Shown here: positions 1 through 7,620 of the stretch, piece by piece
Layout: the number at the start of each line of letters is the position of its first letter
How positions within the stretch are numbered: the first letter of the stretch is position 1
Source: Nitrospiraceae bacterium
GTDB taxonomy: Bacteria > Nitrospirota > Thermodesulfovibrionia > Thermodesulfovibrionales > UBA9159
Direction of reading: 5' to 3'
DNA: 9,395 nt
Assembly (NCBI GenBank): GCA_003453735.1
Contig: DMNE01000359.1
Span: 142-9,536 of the forward strand
Position numbers and translations under genes: made by a program
Notes under the pieces: model-generated
Database searches by the model: none
Told to the model about the DNA's origin: nothing
Seen by the model: only the letters and a program-made list of their open reading frames with translations

Positions 1-38
1 TTAATTAGTGATCTCGGTGTTACCATTTAAGTTTGTCA

Positions 39-140
39 ATGTTTGTTCCGATAAGTAAATGCACAGTGAGAAATGCTGAGGCCCTATTGAACACGATGAC
101 AAAATATGAGGGGCTGAAACATGAATTGGGAGGAAGATAA
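39..140 (+). other. possible small ORF or gene remnant (33 aa)
   Basis: An ATG at 39 opens 33 codons ending in TAA at 138-140, just before the SPFH gene. The predicted peptide is of ordinary composition (it contains NAEALLNTMTKYEGLKHEL), which looks more like real coding sequence than random translation. There is no convincing ribosome binding site before the ATG and I do not recognise a family. It could be a decayed gene end or chance. Confidence 0.15.
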
Positions 141-177
141 TTTGAAACTTACGCGATCTTTTGCAAATTCTGAGTAG
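121..177 (+). other. possible 18-aa leader ORF upstream of the SPFH gene
   Basis: An ATG at 121, preceded by GAGGGG (109-114) at a usable distance, opens 18 codons ending in TAG at 175-177, 12 nt before the start of the SPFH gene. The peptide begins MNWEEDNLKL. The ribosome binding site and the tight spacing are what make it worth listing. It has no run of one amino acid and no hairpin pair that would suggest attenuation, so a regulatory role is unproven. Confidence 0.15.
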
Positions 178-189
178 CGGGAGGCAATC

Positions 190-1041
190 ATGGAAACAAA
201 TCATCAATCTCTCAACCTTTACAAGATCAAGGGAAACATTAGCGGATTGATAAAGATGGTAGGTTTCATTGCCATCGGTATAATTGTTTTTATGATTTTG
301 AATCCCTTTGTAATTGTCGGTGCAGGAGAAAGGGGTGTTGTCCTTAATTTCGGCGCTGTACAGCCGCATGTGCTTGGCGAGGGGATACACTTCAGGGTAC
401 CTATCATGCAGCGGATAATCAAAATGGACGTCACCATACACAAATCCCAGACGGACGCCGAATCCGTGTCAAAAGATCTGCAGGATACGAAATCGACTAT
501 GGCGGTGAACTACCACATTGCTCCGGATCAAGCCAACTGGGTGTATCAGAATATAAAGCAGGAATACACAGAGCGGATTATTGATCCCTCCGTGCAAGAA
601 GTTGTCAAAGCCATCACAGCAAGATATACGGCCGTCGAACTGATTACCCAAAGGGAAAAGGTGAGGGCAGAAATCAAGGATCTCTTAAAAAGCAGGCTGT
701 CTTCCTACAATATCCTTGTCGATGACTTCTCTATTGTCAATTTCAAGTTTTCGCAGCTTTTCGAGCAGGCGATTGAGGCGAAGCAGACAGCGGAGCAGCT
801 CGCACTCAAGGCGCAGAGGGATCTCGAGAGAATAAAGATAGAGGCCGAACAAAAGGTAGCGAGTGCGCGTGCAGAAGCAGAGTCATTGAGACTTCAGAAG
901 GAGAATGTCACCCCTCAGTTGATCAGATTGAGGCAGATAGAGGCATCTATAAGGGCAATAGATAAATGGGATGGTCATTTGCCGAAAATCAACTCGGGCG
1001 CTGTACCGTTCATAGATATGAAGAGCATGGAGCAGGAATAG
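190..1041 (+). CDS. SPFH/Band 7 domain protein, prohibitin family
   Basis: The 283-residue protein has the layout of a bacterial prohibitin. A short polar N-terminus is followed by one membrane segment at about residues 20-43, then the SPFH/Band 7 domain starting with the family-typical GERGVVLNFG and GIHFRVP. A long charged helical region (about 190-240, rich in Ala, Glu, Lys and Arg, including QTAEQLALKAQRDLERIKIE) is expected to form the coiled coil through which these proteins oligomerise. Family members form ring or cage assemblies in the membrane and often bind membrane proteases such as FtsH; no protease is next to it here. The start is fixed by GGGAGG at 179-184, 5 nt before the ATG. 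Downstream genes are co-directional but separated by 130 bp with their own promoter-like element, so it may be transcribed separately. The partner and exact role cannot be read from sequence. Confidence 0.93.
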   Translation: METNHQSLNLYKIKGNISGLIKMVGFIAIGIIVFMILNPFVIVGAGERGVVLNFGAVQPHVLGEGIHFRVPIMQRIIKMDVTIHKSQTDAESVSKDLQDTKSTMAVNYHIAPDQANWVYQNIKQEYTERIIDPSVQEVVKAITARYTAVELITQREKVRAEIKDLLKSRLSSYNILVDDFSIVNFKFSQLFEQAIEAKQTAEQLALKAQRDLERIKIEAEQKVASARAEAESLRLQKENVTPQLIRLRQIEASIRAIDKWDGHLPKINSGAVPFIDMKSMEQE

Positions 1042-1089
1042 GCTGTGACTGACCTAAATTCTGCAGCGTCGGAGCATTAGGGTATGATC

Positions 1090-1127
1090 TTGGACTTAAT
1101 ATGCAAAAAAGTGCATAAAGTTTATGC
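1090..1127 (+). promoter_or_regulatory. candidate promoter with overlapping 15-bp palindrome
   Basis: The spacer before the thioredoxin gene holds TTGGAC (1090-1095) and, 18 nt on, CATAAA (1114-1119), a plausible though weak -35/-10 pair. A perfect inverted repeat, GCATAAA-G-TTTATGC (1113-1127), covers the proposed -10 box, and a second short pair, ATGC/GCAT (1101-1116), lies over the spacer. A palindrome over a -10 box is the usual place for a repressor operator. The regulator is unknown and the promoter is judged by eye only. Confidence 0.35.
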
Positions 1128-1171
1128 CCTCTATGAGTATACAAACTCTGAATGCCAGGAAGTCCTGATAT

Positions 1172-2047
1172 ATGAACAATAAAAAGATTCTCATCCTAGT
1201 ATCTATTTTTTTCATAATAACCATCGTCTTTAACTTTTACTCAAAGAAGCAGCCGACTAGCGCAGAATCTGAAAGGATGTTTGATTTTCTGAATCGACCC
1301 GTTCAGTGGCAAGGGCGATATGCCCCAGATTTTGAAATAGAACTCGTAAATGGTGAGAGGTTCAAATTTTCAGACAATGTTGGGAATAAGGTGATCATTT
1401 TGAATTTCTTTGCGACCTGGTGCGGGCCCTGCAAAGAAGAGATGCCCGAACTCGAAGCCTTTTATGAAAAACATAAAGGAGATCCGTTTATCCTGATGGG
1501 GATTAATGCTGGGGAGAACGCTGACAAAGTGAGGACGTTCATGAGGGAGTTTGGAATAACTTTTCCCATGGGGATAGATAAGAACGACAAAATTCAGAAG
1601 GCCTATACTGTGAGAAGCTTTCCAACAACCGTTTTCATAGGTGCCGATGGCATAGTTCATAACTATGAGATCGGTCAGATCATGAATGCAGATATTGCCT
1701 TTGATGCAGTTTACAAGATGAGCATGGAGATTATAAAGTCAGGCAAGGGTATAGGAAAAGAGGCATATTTAAGGAATATCAGCCAACAAGGAGAGCTAAA
1801 ACATGCCAAAGAAGAAAAAGATGAGGAGGACAAACTTGAAGGACGAGCTGCGACCATAGCCGAGAAAATGTACTGCCCCTGTGGATGTTCAGATTCCGTG
1901 ATTGATTGTAATTGTAAAACCGCCAAGGATATCAGGAAGAAATTAAAAGAAAGCAACCTTAGCGGAAAAACGGACGAAGAAATTATCAATGATTTGAACA
2001 AGGAATTTTGTGTGCGGGGGAAAAAGGAAGGACATGATAAAAGCTGA
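1172..2047 (+). CDS. membrane-anchored TlpA-like thioredoxin fused to a CcmH-like Cys-rich domain
   Basis: The 291-residue protein starts with a hydrophobic segment (about residues 4-22) that should anchor it with the rest outside the cytoplasm. Residues about 50-190 form a TlpA/ResA-type thioredoxin fold: WCGPC with C84 and C87, a SFPTT loop with the cis-proline at P151, and the family-typical GVNA-like stretch GINAGEN. After a charged linker (about 205-222) comes a second module, with YCPCGCSD (C235, C237, C239), DCNC (C246, C248) and a last Cys at 280. This resembles the small Cys-rich domain of CcmH/CycL-type cytochrome c maturation proteins, though the classic LRCxxC form is altered. The likely role is reduction of extracytoplasmic disulfides, perhaps of apocytochrome haem-binding sites; that is inference, since no other ccm gene is visible. 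The ATG at 1172 has AGGA some 10 nt upstream. The 3' end overlaps the next gene by 14 bp, which implies translational coupling to the ABC transporter. Confidence 0.85.
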   Translation: MNNKKILILVSIFFIITIVFNFYSKKQPTSAESERMFDFLNRPVQWQGRYAPDFEIELVNGERFKFSDNVGNKVIILNFFATWCGPCKEEMPELEAFYEKHKGDPFILMGINAGENADKVRTFMREFGITFPMGIDKNDKIQKAYTVRSFPTTVFIGADGIVHNYEIGQIMNADIAFDAVYKMSMEIIKSGKGIGKEAYLRNISQQGELKHAKEEKDEEDKLEGRAATIAEKMYCPCGCSDSVIDCNCKTAKDIRKKLKESNLSGKTDEEIINDLNKEFCVRGKKEGHDKS

Positions 2048-2933
2048 GAATGTCTGTTTGTCTTTCAGAAGAGGGTTTTTCAAGGAGAAACTGAAGGCCC
2101 TTGATGATCTCTCCCTTTCAGTCCATGAGGGTGACTTCTTTGCACTTTTAGGACCCAATGGAGCAGGAAAGTCCACTGCCATGTATTGCTTCCTCAGGCT
2201 GATACAGCCTGATTCAGGGAATATATCCGTGCGCGGGAATAAGCCTTACCCCGGCTCAGATATTTTCAAGGATATCGCTTACCTTCCTGAGGAAGCTCAT
2301 TATCCCATGTATCTTACCGTTGAGGAGGCAGTCTATTACTACGCTGCCCTTTATGGAAACGGGATTAGCCCTAAAAAGATTGATGAGTCTATCGAGAAAG
2401 TCGGGATTTCAGAGTTCAGAGACTTAAAGCTGTCAAAATGCTCGAAGGGTATGAAACAGAAGGTAGGTATTGCCCAGTGCTTGCTTAACAATCCAAAGAT
2501 ACTGTTTCTCGATGAGCCAACAAGAGGGCTTGACCCCATTACCGTCAAAGAATTCAGAGATATTCTTGTAGACATGAATAGAAATGGGGCGACGATAATT
2601 TTGAATTCCCATGTGCTTTCTGAGATCGAAATGGTCTGCAATCGCGTGGCGATAATAAACAAAGGAAAGGTAATTGTGCAGGATGAACTCAAGCACCTGA
2701 GAAATCTCGACCTCGAGACCTATGTGGTTGAGTTTACCATAACAGACTCCGTACCTAAGTATGTGGATGTAAAAATGAGCACAGCTGACACGATAAAGGC
2801 CGACATCCCTACGGAGAAACTCTCTGAGTTTATAAGATTTGCGCAGGAGTCCGGTCTTAAGCTCTATGAATGTTCCCTCAAGAAGGTCTCGCTTGAAGAT
2901 GCATTCTTCAATATTCTTAAGGGAGAAGGATAG
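2034..2933 (+). CDS. ABC transporter ATP-binding protein (ABC-2 type)
   Basis: The 299-residue nucleotide-binding subunit shows every expected element: Walker A GPNGAGKST (residues 40-48), a YLPEE segment at the Q-loop position as in many ABC-2-type ATPases, signature CSKGMKQK (from C136), Walker B and catalytic glutamate in ILFLDEPTRGLDP (D160, E161), and switch histidine H193 in NSHVLSE. About 85 extra C-terminal residues form the accessory domain often seen in this group. It should power the permease encoded 1 nt downstream. The frame is open from a GTG at 2010, but the ATG at 2034 is preferred because GGAAGG (2025-2030) lies just upstream and the homologous region begins there. It overlaps the thioredoxin gene by 14 bp. 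The substrate is unknown; NosF-like, antibiotic-export and haem-related roles are all possible. Confidence 0.93.
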   Translation: MIKAENVCLSFRRGFFKEKLKALDDLSLSVHEGDFFALLGPNGAGKSTAMYCFLRLIQPDSGNISVRGNKPYPGSDIFKDIAYLPEEAHYPMYLTVEEAVYYYAALYGNGISPKKIDESIEKVGISEFRDLKLSKCSKGMKQKVGIAQCLLNNPKILFLDEPTRGLDPITVKEFRDILVDMNRNGATIILNSHVLSEIEMVCNRVAIINKGKVIVQDELKHLRNLDLETYVVEFTITDSVPKYVDVKMSTADTIKADIPTEKLSEFIRFAQESGLKLYECSLKKVSLEDAFFNILKGEG

Positions 2934-2934
2934 T

Positions 2935-3747
2935 ATGTTGCCTCAGTTGGCAGCAAATATAAGTGTAAATTTCAAATTCTACAAACGAAACAGGCTCCTC
3001 TTTGTTGCGTCAATCTTCATCATTGGGGTGCTTGGGCTTTCCGCGATCCCGGCACTGCTATTTCTTAGCAAAACAAAACATCTGGATATTATTAAGATGA
3101 TCTTCTCAAGCCTCAGCAGTTTTATAACCATCTTCACTGCTGCTCTCGGGCTCTTATTCATTTCGTATCACCTGAGAAATCGGACCACAAAAATGGTATT
3201 CACGAAACCGTGTTCACCCGATGTCTGGCTCCTATCGACTCTTTTGTCTGCCGCCATTGCGTCACTGCTTTTTTTTGCAGGGCTTTTTTCTATATGTTCG
3301 TTCTTCTTCCTTGTCTGGAAAATCCCATTTCAGTGGGGCATTATTTATGTCACCGCGAACAATTTTCTCCATGCAATCATAATATTGTCTTTCATAATGT
3401 TTCTAACGGTTCTTTTTCATCCTGTCCTTGCAGTCTTGTTCTTTTTTATTTTTAATGAAAGTACGTTTTATTCTTTGAAGCTTCTTCTTGCGAGCGGAGT
3501 AAAGGCAAGCGGTGACCGTCCTCTTGCCTCAGCGTTGCAGCTTCTCAAGCGGGTTGTTGACTTAATCTATATGATAACGCCGACGATCGAACCTTTTTCA
3601 GAACGAATGTCCTCCGTCTATTCAAGCTTCCGTACCTCTGCAGAAGACTGGGAATATCTTTTTCTGGCCTTCATTTATACGATCGTCGTCACAGGATTTT
3701 TCTCTCTGCTCTCTCTTTACTTTCTCAAAAAGAAAAGACATATATGA
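2935..3747 (+). CDS. ABC transporter permease, ABC-2-like membrane subunit
   Basis: This 270-residue protein is almost wholly hydrophobic, with about six membrane spans (roughly residues 21-44, 57-79, 99-128, 143-161, 162-174 and 240-263), a soluble stretch between the last two, and a basic KKKRH tail expected in the cytoplasm. The start at 2935 follows the ATPase stop codon by 1 nt and has GGGAGAAGGA (2921-2930) before it. A longer upstream reading of the same frame overlaps the ATPase gene and is not believed. No binding protein or second permease is nearby, so the transporter is probably a homodimer of this subunit with the ATPase, the usual arrangement for ABC-2 exporters and NosFY-like systems. 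Sequence alone does not tell the substrate. Coupling to the thioredoxin/CcmH gene suggests an envelope redox role. Confidence 0.85.
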   Translation: MLPQLAANISVNFKFYKRNRLLFVASIFIIGVLGLSAIPALLFLSKTKHLDIIKMIFSSLSSFITIFTAALGLLFISYHLRNRTTKMVFTKPCSPDVWLLSTLLSAAIASLLFFAGLFSICSFFFLVWKIPFQWGIIYVTANNFLHAIIILSFIMFLTVLFHPVLAVLFFFIFNESTFYSLKLLLASGVKASGDRPLASALQLLKRVVDLIYMITPTIEPFSERMSSVYSSFRTSAEDWEYLFLAFIYTIVVTGFFSLLSLYFLKKKRHI

Positions 3748-3881
3748 AGCATCAAGATCTGATGGTTTGAATGATGCCAGAGGCAGGAATTCGTGAGAGG
3801 AGTTTCATACGCGCACGGGACCTTATGTTCAGAGGTGCTCGTAGTTGGAGAAATAATGCTATATCTCAAACGGAGGGTTTT

Positions 3882-5798
3882 ATGAAGAGAATAAACCTTA
3901 TGATTTCCGGTATCTTGTTCTTTGCTTTAGTGCTGCTGATTATTACAGTCATACCGTCTGAAGTCGGCGCAAATGAGGCTAAGTCCGGGACAGTTGCAGG
4001 TAACACTAAGTATGTGAAATACTATGCCAATTATGACGTAAATGCCAATGGCACACATACTGTAACGTATGACATAATTGTCGAAGTGCTGACTGAAGAG
4101 GGAGTGAAGTCAGCTAACCAAGCCACTTTCAGTTACAGCGAGAGTTTGGAAAATCCTACAATTCTTTCGGCCTACACACTTAAAAAGGACGGTCGCCGCA
4201 TTGACGTGCCTCCCTCAAACATCCAGGAGAGATCGGCTGTGACTGGTGGTGGCCCAATGTTCAGCGACATTAAGACGAAGGTCATTATTTTCCCCGATCT
4301 CACCGTCGGTGACAAGGCGTCCTATTCCTATAAGATCAACCAAAAGACGGCCCTTTTCCCAGGGCAATTCTCCATGACCGAAACCTTCACACAGTTCATG
4401 GCTTATGACGATGTGCGCATAAGCGTTACGGTTCCGGGCAACTCTCTCAGCCTCCAGTGCTTCGCAAGAGGTGTACAAGGAGGAAGGGTGGAAGACAAGG
4501 ATGGTCGAATAAGATGGGTGTGGACTTACAACAACCATAATATCGCGACTCCCGAAATCGGATCTGTTAGCGAGATCGATTACGGCCCGCTCATTGTCGT
4601 GTCCTCGTTCAAAAATTACGGTGAAGTTGCCGAAGCTTACGAAGAGCGAGCTAAGCCCAAAGCATCTGTGTCCGACAAGATCCGCAGATTGGCCGATGAA
4701 TTAACGCAGGGAATTGCGGGCGAACGAGAACAAGCCAAGATTCTCTATACGTGGGTCTCACAGAACATTCACTATGCTGGCAATTGCATTGGTACCGGCT
4801 CAGTGGTTCCCCATGATGCGGATATGGTGCTGGATAACCGGCTGGGTGACTGCAAAGACCACACGGCGTTGCTACAAGCACTGTTAGCCGCCAAAGGCAT
4901 CGTAAGTACGCCGGTCTTGATCAACTCCGGTTCGAGCTACAAGCTGCCAGACGTTCCTTCTGTAGATGTTTTAAACCATGTCATAAATTACATTCCCAGT
5001 CTCGACCTCTATGCTGACTCAACTGCAGAATACATACCCTTTGGACTCTTGCCATCAAGGGAGTCCGGTAAGCTTGCAGTCCACACTGCCAATTTTGCCG
5101 GCCTCCGACAGACTCCTCCCACAGACTATAAAACAAATACTTTGCACTTACAGATGGTCCTTCATGTGCATGAAGACGGCTCAGCAGATGGTGAGACAAA
5201 CAATGACGAGACTGGCTTCTCAGCAAGTGCTGTTAGGGCGTTAATGAGTTATATCGAACCCAATATGGAAGACCTCGTCGTCCGCAGCATTCTTGCGCGG
5301 AGTGGTTTTACAGGCATGGGCACGCTAATCAAAGGACATCCGAGAGACGTATCGGAACACTATACCTATGGCATCAAGTATCATCTTGAGAATGTTATGA
5401 ATGTTCCAGGGCCGGGCGCCATTTCCGTTGTCGATGTCTTTTCGAGTAGTCTATCGATTCGATCCGCTGTCGGAGAGCTCAACACACCAAAGCGTACGCT
5501 TAGTTACCCATGCGTCGGCGGCATCTCGACCGAGGAATATACGCTCGAACTACCATCAACGATAAAAATTATAGCGATGCCCAAGGATATACATCTTGCC
5601 GGAAGTTCGATCACTTATGATTCGACTTATATCCGAAAAAATAATGTTGTTACCGTGACTAGAAAGCTGGAAGACCGGACCCCCGGGAACTTATGCACGC
5701 CAGAGGATGACGCCAGATTCAGGTCCATTGCGGGCTCTATCATTAAAGATTTGAAGTCTCAGATAATATACCAGCCGGCGGACGGCGAGGAGAAATAG
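3882..5798 (+). CDS. secreted DUF3857 and transglutaminase-core domain protein
   Basis: The 638-residue protein begins with a signal peptide (MKRIN, hydrophobic run to about residue 24, likely cleavage near VGA at 28-30). Residues about 45-230 match the DUF3857 beta-rich domain. A transglutaminase-like core follows at about 285-395, with the triad C324 in GDCKD, H366 in LNHV and D379 in YADST, so it should be catalytically competent. The last 240 residues are a beta-rich tail like that of other DUF3857-transglutaminase proteins. The family is thought to act as periplasmic or surface proteases or crosslinking enzymes; the substrate is not known. The frame is open upstream to 3771, but the ATG at 3882 is chosen because CGGAGGG (3871-3877) and the signal peptide fit there. 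It lies 134 bp after the ABC permease on the same strand, so co-transcription is possible but not clear. Confidence 0.9.
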   Translation: MKRINLMISGILFFALVLLIITVIPSEVGANEAKSGTVAGNTKYVKYYANYDVNANGTHTVTYDIIVEVLTEEGVKSANQATFSYSESLENPTILSAYTLKKDGRRIDVPPSNIQERSAVTGGGPMFSDIKTKVIIFPDLTVGDKASYSYKINQKTALFPGQFSMTETFTQFMAYDDVRISVTVPGNSLSLQCFARGVQGGRVEDKDGRIRWVWTYNNHNIATPEIGSVSEIDYGPLIVVSSFKNYGEVAEAYEERAKPKASVSDKIRRLADELTQGIAGEREQAKILYTWVSQNIHYAGNCIGTGSVVPHDADMVLDNRLGDCKDHTALLQALLAAKGIVSTPVLINSGSSYKLPDVPSVDVLNHVINYIPSLDLYADSTAEYIPFGLLPSRESGKLAVHTANFAGLRQTPPTDYKTNTLHLQMVLHVHEDGSADGETNNDETGFSASAVRALMSYIEPNMEDLVVRSILARSGFTGMGTLIKGHPRDVSEHYTYGIKYHLENVMNVPGPGAISVVDVFSSSLSIRSAVGELNTPKRTLSYPCVGGISTEEYTLELPSTIKIIAMPKDIHLAGSSITYDSTYIRKNNVVTVTRKLEDRTPGNLCTPEDDARFRSIAGSIIKDLKSQIIYQPADGEEK

Positions 5799-5875
5799 GA
5801 TAACAGATAATAATTCTAATAGTGCTTGACAAAAGAGATACGCCTTACGTCTTGTTTTGCTGAGTAACGAGAACC

Positions 5876-5897
5876 CCCTGTGCTCATGGGCACAGGG
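5876..5897. repeat. perfect 8-bp hairpin after the transglutaminase gene
   Basis: CCCTGTGC (5876-5883) and GCACAGGG (5890-5897) form a perfect GC-rich hairpin with a 6-nt loop, 78 bp after the stop codon of the transglutaminase gene. There is no T-run after it, so it is a poor intrinsic terminator on the + strand. GAACC to the left and CTAAATCG to the right give it the general shape of a single type I-E-like CRISPR repeat, but there is only one copy and no spacer array or cas gene. It may also simply end or protect the upstream mRNA. Confidence 0.45.
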
Positions 5898-5986
5898 CTA
5901 AATCGTTTGTCACTGTTTGAACAACATAACATGGAAATCATGAGTATAAGGCTAGGAGTAATTTGATCAGGTCGATATCTGGTAGA

Positions 5987-6118
5987 ATGGAATTTCTAAT
6001 TGTTACTTTTTTTTGATTCGGATACTTTATTCTTGCCTCTTTTTTTGACTGCTTAGCATTAGTTACAAATAATTCCCCTACTGGCGCTGTTCCTCTTTCA
6101 AGTGGCAGTCTATACAGT
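5987..6118 (+). pseudogene. N-terminal part of the CPBP protease gene, cut by an in-frame TGA
   Basis: The reading frame of the CPBP gene continues upstream of its first usable start codon. From an ATG at 5987 it reads MEFLIVTFF, then TGA at 6014-6016, then FGYFILASFFDCLALV and onwards without a break into the protease gene. Both sides look like the first membrane helix of CPBP proteins, which commonly begin with a pattern of the type EFLIV...FGYFI. The frame is the same before and after, so this is a nonsense codon and not a frameshift, although it sits at the end of a run of eight Ts (6007-6014), where base errors are also common. A TTG at 5963 with AGGAG at 5954-5958 is another possible original start. 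Confidence 0.55.
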
Positions 6119-6646
6119 TTGGTCATTTATGAGACTTCTGTATTAGCGGTTATTTCTGTTTTTTTGAAATATCGTGGATGGTCCAAAGCAGACTTCAACT
6201 TAAAGATATCGGGCAGGTTATTTTTCGCAGGGTTACTATTATTTCTGACATATTACGCATTTGTTGTCCTCATATATGCGTTCTCTGCTTCCTTATGTTC
6301 GAGCATCAAGTTTTTTGATGCAAATCGCATTTTTAAGATCGGTTCTCTTAACAGTTACTCCGTGATCGCCGCGTCAATTATTAATCCAATTTATGAAGAG
6401 GTGTTACTCGTTGGATATATCATTGGAGCGCTTAAAGGGAAGAAGGGCATTGTCTTTGCAATTAATATAAGTGTGCTTTTCAGATTTCTGTGTCATCTTT
6501 ATCAAGGACCATTGGCGGCTATTGAGATAATTCCGATGGATTTGCTGTTCGCTTATGTATATCATCGATGGGAAAAACTGTTCCCTCTCATCGTGGCGCA
6601 CGGCATTCTGCATTATATTGGCTTTCTGCGGCTAAGCAGTTTATAG
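6119..6646 (+). CDS. CPBP family intramembrane metalloprotease (CAAX protease/Abi), N-terminally interrupted
   Basis: The 175-codon open piece carries the core of a CPBP (Abi) membrane protease: the YEEVLLVG motif (E93, E94, counted from the TTG at 6119), a second motif with H126 in FLCHLYQGP, and H161 in VAHGILHYIGF, embedded in several hydrophobic helices. These glutamates and histidines are the metal and active-site residues of the family. The usual Arg of the EExxxR motif is Val98 here, so activity may be altered. The only start codon after the in-frame TGA is the TTG at 6119, with no clear ribosome binding site, and starting there drops the first helix or two. The piece is probably a decaying gene, though a shortened or readthrough product cannot be excluded. 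Family members process prenylated proteins, bacteriocins or other membrane substrates. No bacteriocin gene is visible nearby. Confidence 0.7.
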   Translation: MVIYETSVLAVISVFLKYRGWSKADFNLKISGRLFFAGLLLFLTYYAFVVLIYAFSASLCSSIKFFDANRIFKIGSLNSYSVIAASIINPIYEEVLLVGYIIGALKGKKGIVFAINISVLFRFLCHLYQGPLAAIEIIPMDLLFAYVYHRWEKLFPLIVAHGILHYIGFLRLSSL

Positions 6647-6921
6647 GCCAACTCAAACAAACTCCCATCCCCTTAACGGGGCGATTCATAGGATAGGCCG
6701 AGAATAAAGCAAACATCCTTCGTCCTTTTCCTTTAGTTCGCGCCTTTTCGACTGGAAAGAGGTATTGTTGAGGAGATGCTTGTCCTGCGAGTTATAGGGG
6801 GGTACTTCTGTGCAGATTGAGTCCTCTTGATTTTGCGGACATGCAGATGGCGTCAATAGACTAAGAGGTGTTTAGTTCTGCTATAACCTATCAGTGGTAG
6901 CAGTCTCCTTACATGTGTTGC
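6647..6921. other. long intergenic stretch without a gene
   Basis: No open frame of believable coding character was seen on either strand. The only structure is a short CCCC-TTAAC-GGGG inverted repeat (6669-6681) 23 bp after the CPBP stop. It lacks a following T-run and is too short to call a terminator with confidence. The low coding potential suggests eroded sequence. Confidence 0.4.
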
Positions 6922-7010
6922 TTACTGGCGGTACCAGTGAGCGGCGAAAAAATGCTATCGAGCAATAATCCTTTCCGAAACCGCGCTTAAGCTGTGATAT
7001 ACTGTCAAGA
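6922..7010 (+). repeat. dispersed intergenic repeat, copy A (most diverged)
   Basis: This copy shares with the copies at 7793 and 8424 the order TTACTGGCGGT, a GTGAGCGGCGAAAAAAT-like segment, AATAATCCTT, and a GCTGTGAT tail. It is closest to copy B (identical TTACTGGCGGT and AATAATCCTT). Copy A carries an extended -10-like element, TGATATACT (6995-7003), 53 nt before the ORF6N gene, so the repeat end may serve as its promoter. Confidence 0.45.
6995..7003 (+). promoter_or_regulatory. candidate extended -10 promoter for the ORF6N gene
   Basis: TGATATACT is a good match to an extended -10 element (TGN followed by TATACT, five of six to consensus). No good -35 box is seen at 17 nt upstream, which extended -10 promoters can tolerate. 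It lies 52 nt before the ORF6N start codon. Confidence 0.3.
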
Positions 7011-7055
7011 TCTTGGAGTTCACCGAGTAATTTTATTAAGGTGTATGAAGGTTAG

Positions 7056-7574
7056 ATGAGTGAAATAATTCCGATACATGTGATCCAGCAAAAAATATTT
7101 TTTATTCGTGGTCACAAAGTAATGCTTGATAAGGATTTGGCCATTCTTTATGGCGTTAAGGCTATTCGACTTCGAGAGCAAGTAAAACGAAACATTAAGC
7201 GATTCCCTGAAGATTTCATGCTTCAGTTAAACAACGACGAGATCGACCTTATGGTATCGCAAAATGCGATACCTTCGCGGAAGCATCTTGGAGGCTATCA
7301 GCCATATGTATTTACCGAGCAAGGCGTTGCAATGCTGGCAACCGTATTGAATAGTGAGACAGCCATTCAGGCAAACATCGCGATAATGCGCGCTTTTGTC
7401 AAGCTTCGCCAGATGCTTGCCTCCAATGTCGATCTTGCCCGCAAATTGAACGCCCTCGAAAGAAAATACGATGCTCAATTCAAGGTAGTGTTTGATGCAA
7501 TCCGTCAACTTATGATTCCACCGGAGAAGAAGAAGGGGCAGATCGGGTTCAGACCTACACAAGGTAAAGAATGA
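7056..7574 (+). CDS. ORF6N domain-containing protein
   Basis: The 172-residue protein has the ORF6N domain at about residues 5-95, with the family-typical stretch [12 protein letters not shown], then [19 protein letters not shown] and the [16 protein letters not shown] motif. The C-terminal part is helical and charged, probably a short coiled coil (about 120-150). ORF6N is a DNA-binding domain related to KilA-N, first known from phage and large DNA viruses; free-standing ORF6N proteins are common in accessory regions of anaerobic bacteria and their function is not settled. The start at 7056 is supported by GAAGG (7047-7051). No phage structural or integrase gene is visible in the window, so this is an orphan and not proof of a prophage. 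The length is normal for the family and the gene looks intact. Confidence 0.9.
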   Translation: MSEIIPIHVIQQKIFFIRGHKVMLDKDLAILYGVKAIRLREQVKRNIKRFPEDFMLQLNNDEIDLMVSQNAIPSRKHLGGYQPYVFTEQGVAMLATVLNSETAIQANIAIMRAFVKLRQMLASNVDLARKLNALERKYDAQFKVVFDAIRQLMIPPEKKKGQIGFRPTQGKE

Positions 7575-7620
7575 ATCAACCCAATATGCGTCATCGTGCT
7601 TGAGAAGGCCCTGAGTTATA

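Noticed and set aside
1..441. A 146-codon minus-strand frame across the upstream region and the start of the SPFH gene
   Set aside because: It overlaps the well supported SPFH gene in antisense, has no recognisable domain and shows unnatural composition.
3793..3885. A 30-codon GTG-started frame whose stop overlaps the ATG of the transglutaminase gene
   Set aside because: No ribosome binding site and no recognisable peptide; the overlap may be chance.
5826..5855. TTGACA followed by a weak TCTTGT as a promoter after the transglutaminase gene
   Set aside because: The -35 is perfect but no acceptable -10 box lies at 16-18 nt, so no promoter was called.
6669..6681. CCCC/GGGG inverted repeat as a terminator of the CPBP gene
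   Set aside because: Only four base pairs and no T-run follows.
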